Part shown: positions 35,001 through 42,587 of the stretch, one piece after another
How positions within the stretch are numbered: position 1 is the first letter of the stretch
Layout: each line of letters starts with the position of its first letter
Source of the DNA: a virus
IMG/VR virus record: IMGVR_UViG_3300032285_002123
Location: 1 to 59,803 of that record
Strand: one strand, 5' to 3'
Length of the DNA stretch: 59,803 nucleotides
Program-made: the position numbers and the translations under genes
Notes under the pieces: model-generated
What the model was told of the DNA's origin: nothing
The model's input: only the letters and a program-made list of their open reading frames with translations
Database searches by the model: none

Positions 35001-37688
35001 ATACTTAGCATATCCTTTAGCTCCAGAAATTGGAGATGTTTGTGTTCCACCTGCGCCACTTACAAGATAAACTGTTTCTCCTGCAGAAGAAATAAAGTTT
35101 GTTGTTGATTTTTTATTTCCAGGTTTTTGAATAGTTTCAATTTGAGGATTATTTTCTGGCAATCCACTATTTGATATTCTAATTGAGTTTGCTTGATTTG
35201 CTAATTTTTCTAGTGCTGTTGCAGATTCTTTCATTGCACCAGTTTTTAATTTTGCTGCATTAAGAACTTCTTTTGTTGCATCTGCTAGTAACTGATCATC
35301 TATTAATCCAGATTCTGTGGCTTTAGCCATTTCAATTGCTCTGTCGTGAATTTTTGTTTCAAGAGTTCTTAATGATTCAACAATTTTTTTATCTTCTATA
35401 TTTATTCCAGCAGCTTGTGCAGAACCAAGAAGTTTATCATATCTTGAATTCCATTGTGAAGAAAAAAATTCTTGAGTTGCACCACCAGATTTAAGACGTT
35501 GATTTAAAGCATATGGTGTATCTGCAACTAGTCCTCCAAGAACTTTAACGTTTTGTGGAAATAATTTTGCAAACTCTTGCTGTCCAGGAGACATGCTTGC
35601 TATTGCATTTTCATATTGTGGGGATCCTGGTTCAAAAGGCATTGTGAGGTGTGCTCTTTCAAGTTTTATTTTTGCAGTTTCAGGGAACATCTTTCCTGTA
35701 ACAACATTTGGAACAACGGCTACCTTTTGTGCCTCACGAGCATATCCACCTTGAATATTAACCATTCTTTGAAGTTCATCATTGTATAGTGCTAGAGCTT
35801 CTCTTGTTGCTGTAATTGTTTGCTTATATTTTGCGTGTACCTGCTCAAGTGAAGATGCTGCTGAATATGCCTTAAGCTGTGTTTCAGTCATGTATGCAGT
35901 TTGTGAGCCAAGCTCTTTAGAACTTTTACCAATGTTATTGATGAATGACTTAAAGTTTGCAAAAAGTTTAATTAGGTTAGCAATACCGTTACCGACAAGA
36001 CCAATACCCATAAGAACAACTGGACCAATAACACCGAGGGCAATTACAAGTGTTCCAATTACACTCTTGATTCCTGAATTAAGTCCATTGAACCAATTAA
36101 GTGCTCCGTTTACAAAACCAAGAATTGGACTAAGAACTTGAAGGAATTGTTTACCAATTGGAATAAGTGCTGCTTGTACTTCAGCAAGTGCTTTCTTGTA
36201 TTGGTAAAGAGGTGAATTTTGAATCTGCTTAAGTTCTCGGTCAGCAATAATTTGAGCAGCTGCTGGACCTTGATCTGCAAGTTTCATAACCTGGTATGCT
36301 TGACTATTTGTATCTGTAATGTTCTTAAATAGTGTTGAAATACGAGCAAACTGGAACTTTCCAAACATCTTTTCAATTGCTTGTGCTCTGTTTGTTGGAT
36401 CAAGTTTATCTAGTGCTGATGCAAAGTCTACTACGGTCTTTCTAATGTTACCCTTGTCATCAGCGACAATTTGCTTAATATTAATTCCAAAACCACTAAG
36501 CATTTTAGTAGCAGCAGCGGTAGGATTAATCATTGCTGCTAGACCAGACTTAATTGCGTTAGCACCTTCTGCAGCATTAATTCCACCTTCTTTCATAGCA
36601 GTTAGGAAGAATGTAAGGTCTTCTACACTACCGCCAAGTTGTTTAACAACTGGAGCAGCCTTTGGAATAGCTGTTGTAAGGTCAGAGATGTTTGTTACTG
36701 TTTGGTTTTCTACTGCGTTAAGGAAGTTAATCTTTCCCTTTAGTTGATCTGCAGAAATACCAAAAGCGTTAGTAAGTGATATAGTGGTTTGTAGAGCTTT
36801 CTGTTGGTCTACCCCACCAAGAACAGAAAGAGTTGTTGCTGAATCAATTTGTGCTAGAAGGTCTGCACCTTGCTTACCCATAGCAGCAGCCTCAGCAGCA
36901 AGTTTCATTGTATCTGCTACTTGCACACCATACTTGGTGAATGTCATTGCAAGGTTTTGAACTTGGTCAGCCATCTGGTTTGTTTCAGCCATGCTGGTAT
37001 TTAGATCACCATAAACACGCTTAAAGTCTACGACAGACTGTTCCATTGTTGAGAATGCTTTAACAGCAACTTGACCAAATGCAACAAGTGGAAGGGTGAA
37101 ACCCATCATAAGCTGGCGACCAGCCCACTGTGTATTTTTACCCCAGTTTAGAAGATTTGTAGATCCTTGTGTAAGAAGCTGGTTAAGAATCTGTTGTCTC
37201 TGAGCTGCAATCTGAGTTTTTGTTCCTAGGTCTTGCATGTCAAGAGTTGCTGGTTTAATCTTGATTGCTTGAACAGCACCATTTGCAGTATTACCAAGTT
37301 TAATGTATTGACTTTGTGCTTCCTTAACACGGTCAATAGCAACCTGTTGAATGGTGTCAAACTCACCGCTAAAAGCTTTACCAAAAGACTTTGAGGCTGC
37401 AAGACTATAGCGAAAATACTCTCCCATTGAGAGTTTATTCTTTTCAAGTGCTGTAGTAAATGCTTCTGTTGTTGATGCAACAGTTGTCATTGAAGCGGTA
37501 AAGTTACCAGTACCATTAATACCATTAATTAATGATTGCTGAAGCTTTGAGGCTTCCATCTGGGCAGCAGCACCAGAACGCCCCATTTCCTGCTGGAATA
37601 CTGAAATCTGTCTCTGCAGTGCTTTTAGGCTTTCCAAAGCACTAGTAGTGTCAATATTGACCCTAATATTAGATTGGATTTCAGACAT
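32067..37688 (-). CDS. tape measure protein
   Basis: This 1873-aa protein is the longest in the window. It has the TP901-type core at residues 180-500 (AFSTMEQSVVDFKRVYGD... GVQVADTMKLAAEAAAMGKQG), coiled coils, a hydrophobic segment near 540-580 (IGTLVIALGVIGPVVLMGIG), a second Gly/Ala-rich one near 1010-1070, and a long Ala/Gln C-terminal coiled coil. It sets tail length and helps DNA passage. From its size a tail of about 250-290 nm is expected at 1.5 angstroms per residue. GAGGTG precedes the ATG. Confidence 0.95.
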   Translation of the reverse strand: MSEIQSNIRVNIDTTSALESLKALQRQISVFQQEMGRSGAAAQMEASKLQQSLINGINGTGNFTASMTTVASTTEAFTTALEKNKLSMGEYFRYSLAASKSFGKAFSGEFDTIQQVAIDRVKEAQSQYIKLGNTANGAVQAIKIKPATLDMQDLGTKTQIAAQRQQILNQLLTQGSTNLLNWGKNTQWAGRQLMMGFTLPLVAFGQVAVKAFSTMEQSVVDFKRVYGDLNTSMAETNQMADQVQNLAMTFTKYGVQVADTMKLAAEAAAMGKQGADLLAQIDSATTLSVLGGVDQQKALQTTISLTNAFGISADQLKGKINFLNAVENQTVTNISDLTTAIPKAAPVVKQLGGSVEDLTFFLTAMKEGGINAAEGANAIKSGLAAMINPTAAATKMLSGFGINIKQIVADDKGNIRKTVVDFASALDKLDPTNRAQAIEKMFGKFQFARISTLFKNITDTNSQAYQVMKLADQGPAAAQIIADRELKQIQNSPLYQYKKALAEVQAALIPIGKQFLQVLSPILGFVNGALNWFNGLNSGIKSVIGTLVIALGVIGPVVLMGIGLVGNGIANLIKLFANFKSFINNIGKSSKELGSQTAYMTETQLKAYSAASSLEQVHAKYKQTITATREALALYNDELQRMVNIQGGYAREAQKVAVVPNVVTGKMFPETAKIKLERAHLTMPFEPGSPQYENAIASMSPGQQEFAKLFPQNVKVLGGLVADTPYALNQRLKSGGATQEFFSSQWNSRYDKLLGSAQAAGINIEDKKIVESLRTLETKIHDRAIEMAKATESGLIDDQLLADATKEVLNAAKLKTGAMKESATALEKLANQANSIRISNSGLPENNPQIETIQKPGNKKSTTNFISSAGETVYLVSGAGGTQTSPISGAKGYAKYSLLSKAVDENITAVSENTKVVQSDTIQKKKILAQELFTAEEMKVYENSSKEVKGQLTRVRKKQIEIANGEALSDEGLSESEKRYSAMLNTATEEQTASSGGGLFGSSRASKFGNSKFGKFMGSGAGMGAAMGASIGIDALSAVGGPVGQVAGALAPVANFASLGMMIGPEGALAGAALGGLVSVITLVTNAYNDQIKASQKLADSMSATTDKVVAMSQATGTVSYIEAARAKASTSAAGLGTGTTADAALAAGNKILSTDIGKQILDDIATQSAAGKTGQEIGKNLAYQFSSYIAQGVLTTDQAKSLAASIGNKLNDQAITIAITGQMNTILGPNGENLKNNPLDVNIQLIQQSQQTTQGFYKSGDQTAGTTNAYSTYGLTDQAITALKASDQFKNEDSSKQNQDLQKIMEQAKKSRDLLFKPFANLTNDQISSIESANAYQGDKFSQYIKGSSRYSSADQNTKDLMDKNINTINDISSNGTIDSSASILDRAKLAAVLQAQYANNSLNSSNINSVTNLLKTKGSISAYQSSLASVGDIATTGFIANNTQLSGTATTQALSNIGKNKDLIDFYNKISDKKVLETTINMTINGQDKIKSEFDNINKLTNNGTKQITFEAISKGDFAGLKSQAAWFNSLPAMDQKFALQYFAHVNATINDTDVAAWLASKAGINPTTQGSFAETTIANSAKKITDAQRMAYAAKLAKDATTAMQAANKVVGGNGTTPLPSASGAGTSAAQKQADKYTAALNIIGREETAINKTYSDRIAALDKIQQANDKINQQKKDQLTIADALSRGDIAAAAAAAQTAQANAQSSALAAQKQAMQDAQTAAINAITVGGLTRDQITARQNAAANTADYATLGGTKFKFSAGGMVPSYFAAGGYSKGTDIVPAMLTPGEFVIKKSSVDKIGTATLNAINNGEGIGNNESNANIHGGDSVYNYSITVNAETNADAHEIANVVLDKIHRIESQQVRGSRF

Positions 37689-37706
37689 TCATTTACACCT
37701 CGTTTA

Positions 37707-38018
37707 TTAAGCTGCTAGGTTAGTAAAAGATTCTCCAAGCTTAATGCCTGATGCCTCTTCAACAATAACATATACAGTTGGAAGGTCAAGAATATCTTCA
37801 AGATCCTTTCCTGCAGTCTCTGGAGCGTACTGCTTCATTGCAATTGCAACACATTCAAGAAGAACATCAATTGACTTCTCGTTGTCATCTGCAACCTGAG
37901 AAATTTCATCAAACTTCTTCATAAATTCTTTTAGTAGTGAAATCTTTAGTGGACGTGCTGAGATGGTTGTTCCATCTAGTAGTTCGATTTCTTTTGGTTC
38001 ATTAATAATTGTAGCCAA
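37707..38018 (-). CDS. tail assembly chaperone, short form
   Basis: This 103-aa protein (TTG start, GGAGG five bases upstream) is homologous over almost its whole length to residues 10-95 of the long chaperone upstream. Both contain PLK...LKE.M..F, SIDVL, MKQY.P, DLED and GIK motifs. It fills the place of G-type chaperone that coats the tape measure protein. It has its own extended -10 promoter and lies 18 nt before the tape measure gene. Confidence 0.8.
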   Translation of the reverse strand: MATIINEPKEIELLDGTTISARPLKISLLKEFMKKFDEISQVADDNEKSIDVLLECVAIAMKQYAPETAGKDLEDILDLPTVYVIVEEASGIKLGESFTNLAA

Positions 38019-38045
38019 TGGTTCCTCCTTGTAGGGCTTTATTAA

Positions 38046-38054
38046 ATTATATCA
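38046..38054 (-). promoter_or_regulatory. extended -10 promoter for short chaperone and tape measure
   Basis: TGA-TATAAT (hexamer 38046-38051) lies 27 nt before the TTG start. This gives the short chaperone transcription independent of the long one. Confidence 0.5.
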
Positions 38055-38065
38055 TAATTGATTGT

Positions 38066-38764
38066 TTAAAGATTGCTCTCATATTCCATACCCATGCCAA
38101 TACCAAATCCTGAATTGGCTGCTTTTATACCTTGATATGACAAGATGTCGTTTGGATCACCAGTTGCATTATCGCTAAATACTCTAGCTTTCATGGCTTC
38201 CCATGGATCAGGCTCATTTGAACCTTCACCCATTTCATTGTCTAGATCAATACCTTTAAGTGCAGCTGTAAATTTTTTGTCTTGATATTCAAGATCTCTT
38301 TTTGCATTTAGTGTTATTGTTATTTCTGGCATTGATAGAGATGTTTCAAGTTCTTCGTAATCTTTCCAAATACCCAGCAAAAATAACTCTGATTCAAGTT
38401 TTGCTAAGTCAAGATTTGCCCAAGAGTTTTCACTACTTTTTTCTGCTTGATCTTTTACTGTTTCTTTTTCATTATTTGCATCAATTTTAATACCTGCGCC
38501 AATTTCCAAAATTTTATAAATGTTTGCTAGATTAAAACTATCTTCAAGATCTTCTGTTGTTTTTATTGATGGCATATATTGTTTCATTGTTGCCAATGCA
38601 CACTTTACTAAAACATCTATTGACTCAAGATCATTTTTTGTGTTTGCCATTTCTTCAAATAAAATCATTACTTCTTTTAAATATTTTACTTTTAATGGTG
38701 TTAAATAAACTTCTTCGTCATTGACTGTATAAATGGTTAATGATTCATAAATATCTGTAGGCAC
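38066..38764 (-). CDS. tail assembly chaperone, long form
   Basis: This 232-aa protein (GTG start) has an N-terminal chaperone domain paralogous to the short form and a separate C-terminal domain (about 115-232) that fits the T domain of G-T fusions. In most siphophages G and GT come from one gene by a frameshift. Here a separate gene supplies the long form. A TATACT box ends six bases before the GTG. Confidence 0.78.
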   Translation of the reverse strand: MPTDIYESLTIYTVNDEEVYLTPLKVKYLKEVMILFEEMANTKNDLESIDVLVKCALATMKQYMPSIKTTEDLEDSFNLANIYKILEIGAGIKIDANNEKETVKDQAEKSSENSWANLDLAKLESELFLLGIWKDYEELETSLSMPEITITLNAKRDLEYQDKKFTAALKGIDLDNEMGEGSNEPDPWEAMKARVFSDNATGDPNDILSYQGIKAANSGFGIGMGMEYESNL

Positions 38765-38770
38765 TATATA

Positions 38771-38779
38771 AGTATAGCA
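38771..38779 (-). promoter_or_regulatory. extended -10 promoter for long chaperone
   Basis: TGC-TATACT (hexamer 38771-38776) lies six bases before the GTG at 38764, right after the tail-tube terminator. Confidence 0.55.
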
Positions 38780-38784
38780 AAATG

Positions 38785-38812
38785 AAAAATGCCCAGGGTA
38801 TTAACCTGGGCA
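38785..38812 (-). terminator. intrinsic terminator after tail tube gene
   Basis: A perfect 8-bp stem TGCCCAGG/CCTGGGCA with a 7-nt loop is followed by TTTTT on the minus strand. It ends the highly expressed tail tube transcript before the chaperones. Confidence 0.88.
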
Positions 38813-38836
38813 GATTTCTATTAAATTATAAATTGC

Positions 38837-39463
38837 TTAGGATGTTGTGATAGTCCATGTGCGGTCAACGATCTTTCCGTAGTTAGCGTTGTCGTCTGGA
38901 AGTAGACGGAATGTAACTGCGAACTCAGTAGCTGCGTCACGCTTTGCTGCGACACTAACATTCTGAATTGAAAGAACACGGTAAGCAACGTAAACACGCT
39001 CAGTGTTAGCTGATGCGGTTGCGTCACCTGTTCCTGGACCAACAGCGATAAGACCAGCCTCAACTGGAACCTCACCAATGTCACCTGCAGCTATAGTTAG
39101 CTCCTTCTTGTCATCGGTTAGCTGTGATGCCTTACCTGCAATTGAGAATAGAAGATTCTCAAGTGTAGCTTCAGCAAATGAAGTCTTAAGTTCTACCTTC
39201 ATTCCCTGCTTGTAGAGTCTTGCTGTGTCAAGAATCTGGTCAACAGTTACTTCACCAAAGTTTGGTGTGAACATAAGTTCAAGACCTGTTGATGTATAGC
39301 CAACATTGGTCCAGTTTGAAGCTGCAGTAACAGTATCTTTATAAGACTTTGTTGCCTCAAAAGCTGGTGCTGTAGTGCTACCTGTTAGTGGACCTGACTT
39401 GTGCGTAAAAAGTGCAGCAGCACCGACGATGATCTGTGCTGAATTGCCTCTTGTATATGCCAT
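38837..39463 (-). CDS. major tail (tube) protein
   Basis: This 208-aa beta-rich protein has the compact layout and position of a siphophage tail tube protein, between tail terminator and chaperones. It has a strong ribosome site (AGAGGTG) and a terminator directly after it, fitting high expression. Assigned by position, size and composition; sequence similarity not tested. Confidence 0.8.
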   Translation of the reverse strand: MAYTRGNSAQIIVGAAALFTHKSGPLTGSTTAPAFEATKSYKDTVTAASNWTNVGYTSTGLELMFTPNFGEVTVDQILDTARLYKQGMKVELKTSFAEATLENLLFSIAGKASQLTDDKKELTIAAGDIGEVPVEAGLIAVGPGTGDATASANTERVYVAYRVLSIQNVSVAAKRDAATEFAVTFRLLPDDNANYGKIVDRTWTITTS

Positions 39464-39539
39464 ATTTTTTTCACCTCTTATTTCTATAGAATAATGTGGT
39501 GGTGCGTTTCCTCACTTTAAGTATAATGGGTCTTTTAAA

Positions 39540-40061
39540 CTATTGCTCTGTTGACATGTGATAGTCAAATTCAATAATTAACTTGTTACCGCCATAAGTT
39601 CTGGCTGTGGCAAACTGAATAATGTCTTTAGTTTCTTGAAGTTGAAACAATCTAAACCTGTGAAAAAAGAAATCTGGAGTAAGTTCTTGACCATCAACAA
39701 TAATTGATCCCTTGTTTGCAGCCCATAGGTTTAGTTCTTGTGCAGTTTCATCTTCACGGTCCATAAGCCTTAAAGCTTTTTCAACAATCTTAATCATATT
39801 CATTGTTGAGTTTTCTGCTGTTGCATAAAAGTAATAAATAACCTGCTGTGTCTTAATGTGAGGAAATGGTGACTTTCTAAGTCTAATCATTTTGTCATAT
39901 GTACACATAACTCCACCTGGTGGAAAAAATTCTGTTAAGTCGTTAACTGTAGATGGTGTAGCAGGAAAAAATGGCACAGTTTCAAAACCAAGCTCTTTTA
40001 GACTATCTTGCAAATATGCATTAATCCAAAGAATTGGTGTGTTAGTAATTGGTGTTACCAT
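39540..40061 (-). CDS. tail terminator / completion protein
   Basis: This 173-aa alpha/beta protein lies just before the tail tube gene, the usual position of the tail terminator (gpU-like). It may cap the tube at the head end. A 76-nt gap follows; it holds a TATACT box and the tail tube ribosome site. Confidence 0.65.
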   Translation of the reverse strand: MVTPITNTPILWINAYLQDSLKELGFETVPFFPATPSTVNDLTEFFPPGGVMCTYDKMIRLRKSPFPHIKTQQVIYYFYATAENSTMNMIKIVEKALRLMDREDETAQELNLWAANKGSIIVDGQELTPDFFFHRFRLFQLQETKDIIQFATARTYGGNKLIIEFDYHMSTEQ

Positions 40062-40726
40062 AGAGAATTACCTGCCTTCAATATCCAATTATACCCTACC
40101 TTTACTCCTTCTGATCTTGACCTTCCAAATCCAGCATAAAACTCTTCTGTGCTTTTTATCTGTTGTGCAAAGCCACTAGAATTTAGGAATGATTGAGAAA
40201 AATAGTTGTCAAAAAATTCATTAATAATATCGTGAAATGATCCTTGAACCTGTCTTCCACCAGGGTGATTTATAACAACTGGACCTTTTGTAAATATCAT
40301 ACCGTCTGCTTCGTCAGAAAATGCCAAGACTTTTGCATTTTTAGGTGTAATAGTAACTGGTATTCCAGCTTCCATTATTTGTGCTTTATCATAAAATGGT
40401 ACATTTGATCCATGACTAAAACTTTTTGATTGTGAAAATGTTGAACTAATTGTTAAACCATCTCCAATAACGCTGCATTCAAGATTAAATAATCTTGCTT
40501 CTGGTTGTCCTGCCATATACCATTCGTATACATGGTGAAGTCTTGCTGGATCTACCCTGGCACTTACGTCAATAAACTCTTCAAGCATTTTCTTTATTGA
40601 GTATCCAAGTTCTTTAAGCATTGCTACTTTACCAAGCTGAATTCCTTCAAGATATCCATCAGAATATTGAACGGCAGAATTTATGTCTTTTGTTAGTGCT
40701 GTTAGGTCAAATTTAACATTTATCAT
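40055..40726 (-). CDS. HK97 gp10-like neck/tail completion protein
   Basis: This 223-aa protein has the gp10-like pattern: an N-terminal helix, then PFYDKAQIMEAGIPVTITPKNAKVLAF and GPVVINHPGGRQVQG in the middle. The position between head closure and tail terminator fits a head-tail joining protein. It overlaps both neighbours by 4-7 nt. Confidence 0.72.
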   Translation of the reverse strand: MINVKFDLTALTKDINSAVQYSDGYLEGIQLGKVAMLKELGYSIKKMLEEFIDVSARVDPARLHHVYEWYMAGQPEARLFNLECSVIGDGLTISSTFSQSKSFSHGSNVPFYDKAQIMEAGIPVTITPKNAKVLAFSDEADGMIFTKGPVVINHPGGRQVQGSFHDIINEFFDNYFSQSFLNSSGFAQQIKSTEEFYAGFGRSRSEGVKVGYNWILKAGNSLW

Positions 40727-41169
40727 AGGTCTAACGCCTGATTATCAGAACGTCTGATCACGACCTTATAAAATTCTAGTCCTCCAAATGGACTTAAAAT
40801 TGGATTAAAAGTTGCAATTTCAAAAAGCGTTGACTTTCCAACTCTTGGACCACCAGACTCTGTATAGATTGGGTTTCCCATTGTATCTCTAATATTTGTA
40901 ATAACAATGTTTGTTAATGAATTATAAGATCCTCTGTCAGAAACTGTAATATCATTTTTTGTTCTACCAACCATAGAGTTATCAATAGTAATGTCTGGTT
41001 TAGGCATAACGTCTTCTTTAAACTTTCTACCTGCTGGTCCAAAGAAACATGAGATTGTTTTGTCTAGTACCCACTGTTTTTTGATAGCTCCATATGGATC
41101 TTGCTCAATTATTGGATAATAAACATCTGCAAGAAGCGGATAATACATGTCTGGAGTTTCATTTATCAT
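40723..41169 (-). CDS. head closure (stopper) protein
   Basis: This 148-aa beta-barrel-like protein (ending FYKVVIRRSDNQALDL) lies between the connector and the gp10-like gene, the place of the stopper in siphophages. It overlaps the next gene by 4 nt (ATGA-type coupling). Confidence 0.65.
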   Translation of the reverse strand: MINETPDMYYPLLADVYYPIIEQDPYGAIKKQWVLDKTISCFFGPAGRKFKEDVMPKPDITIDNSMVGRTKNDITVSDRGSYNSLTNIVITNIRDTMGNPIYTESGGPRVGKSTLFEIATFNPILSPFGGLEFYKVVIRRSDNQALDL

Positions 41170-42317
41170 TATAGAATTCCTGGCTTGATAACATCGCCCT
41201 TATATCCATCAAGGATTTTATCTACGATGTTGTTTCCAGTACCCCTTAAGAATGATGATGAGAACTTAACGTCAAACTGATCTGTGCTGTATTCTGTAAC
41301 AAATCTGCGGTAGTAATCATTTCTGCCTTGCTTTAGATCATCAATAAGCATCATTGCAGCTTGCTCTACATCTGGTGGAACAGCTTTATATCCTACGTCA
41401 AGAATAAATGTATAGTCATAGCCTTTAGGGAATCCTACGCTGTCATAACCCCAGTAATTAAGATCTCCAGTGCCAATTGGAAGAGCCATTGGACGTGCTT
41501 CATATCTGTTAAATTCTCCGACTGTATATCTCATAATTGCTGAGTTATTTGGAGTAATTACAAATTGTATAGGCCAAGTTCTTTTTACTGATCCAGCACC
41601 TGTAATTGGAGATGAGTCAGTTACCAAAATAGAAAATTGATTTGATGCAGGAACCGATGCAACAGTGTAAGTACCATTATAACTTTCTGGAGTAACATTT
41701 GAAATTGTTACAGTATCTCCTTGTGAAAATCCGTGATCAGCTCCTGTTGTAATTGTTGCTACATTATTACTTGCTACTGATGGTGTTTGTGCTGCAATAG
41801 CTACCGCAAGATCTTCACCACTGTAAACAAGAACGTTGTTTTCATAAACTCTAAGAATTTTCTTTGGATTGTGCCAGACAGGATAGTAATCTGTTCCATC
41901 TCCAACACCCTGAATAATTAGCTTGTGGTTATAAAAACCCTCACCTGTTCCAGAGTCATTTTGAAGATATGCGTCAATAATTGAACGAGCAATTATTTCA
42001 AGTCTTTTGTATTCGTTAATTTCGCTGGCAGTTGAAGCAAGAATATTTGGATCAACATATGGACGATAAACTGTAAGGTTTGAATCTACAACAATATTGT
42101 CAAGATTATCGTAAATTCTAAAAGCAAAATCACGGTCATACTGAACCTTTGATCTTGGAAGAATGTAATTTACTTGTGAGTTTGAGCTAGAAGTTACAAG
42201 AGTATCTTCGATAGTGTGGTCAACAACATCTTCGACTTCGATACGATATTGAATGTTTGGTTCTGGCACATCCCAAGTTGTTGTGATTGGGTATGGCGGA
42301 ATTCTTAAAACTTCCAT
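41169..42317 (-). CDS. head-tail connector protein with inserted beta module
   Basis: This 382-aa protein has a C-terminal part (VPPDVEQAAMMLIDDLKQGRNDYY) like gp6/gp15-type connector helices. Residues 178-245 look like an insert: ATITTGADHGFSQGDTVTIS, then YNGTYTVASVP, an E1 FCCH-like module also present in two tail proteins. It links portal to tail. The insert is unusual for connectors. Confidence 0.7.
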   Translation of the reverse strand: MEVLRIPPYPITTTWDVPEPNIQYRIEVEDVVDHTIEDTLVTSSSNSQVNYILPRSKVQYDRDFAFRIYDNLDNIVVDSNLTVYRPYVDPNILASTASEINEYKRLEIIARSIIDAYLQNDSGTGEGFYNHKLIIQGVGDGTDYYPVWHNPKKILRVYENNVLVYSGEDLAVAIAAQTPSVASNNVATITTGADHGFSQGDTVTISNVTPESYNGTYTVASVPASNQFSILVTDSSPITGAGSVKRTWPIQFVITPNNSAIMRYTVGEFNRYEARPMALPIGTGDLNYWGYDSVGFPKGYDYTFILDVGYKAVPPDVEQAAMMLIDDLKQGRNDYYRRFVTEYSTDQFDVKFSSSFLRGTGNNIVDKILDGYKGDVIKPGIL

Positions 42318-42320
42318 TTG

Positions 42321-42497
42321 TTAATTAAATCTTGATAGAATTTCTTCTGGTGTTGCTTCTCTAACATCTGCCATTGTTAGCCATTTTTCAGCTTCTTCTC
42401 TTTTGACAATGTTATATCCAGTGAAAATCTGTCCCACTTCTTCCCAAAAAATATTTCTTGGTGAAAAAATAGCAACCTTTTCAATCGAACCTGACAA
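42321..42497 (-). CDS. small conserved protein after the capsid gene (58 aa)
   Basis: The ORF starts with TTG 42497 behind a perfect AAGGAGG. It encodes a 58-mer with NIVKREEAEKWLTMADVREATPEEI, likely a helix-loop-helix. It has its own extended -10 promoter after the capsid terminator, so it heads the connector operon. Function unknown. Confidence 0.75.
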   Translation of the reverse strand: MSGSIEKVAIFSPRNIFWEEVGQIFTGYNIVKREEAEKWLTMADVREATPEEILSRFN

Positions 42498-42513
42498 GAT
42501 TCCTCCTTAGATT

Positions 42514-42522
42514 ATTATATCA
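42514..42522 (-). promoter_or_regulatory. extended -10 promoter for the connector operon
   Basis: TGA-TATAAT (hexamer 42514-42519) lies immediately after the capsid terminator and 16 nt before the TTG start with its ribosome site. Confidence 0.55.
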
Positions 42523-42573
42523 TCCAATTAAAAAGAGGGGCAAGGTTTTTAAGCCCTGCCCCCCTCTAATTGG
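42521..42573 (-). terminator. strong intrinsic terminator after major capsid gene
   Basis: The minus strand folds into AGAGGGG/CCCCTCT extended by CAGGG/CCTTG with a 2-nt bulge, loop CTTAAAAA, then TTTTTAATT. It limits read-through from the capsid transcript. Confidence 0.85.
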
Positions 42574-42587
42574 GTTTCTACTTCGAA

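Noticed and set aside
36319-36747. Plus-strand open frame of 142 codons
   Set aside because: Antisense to the conserved TP901-like core of the tape measure protein; no start signals.
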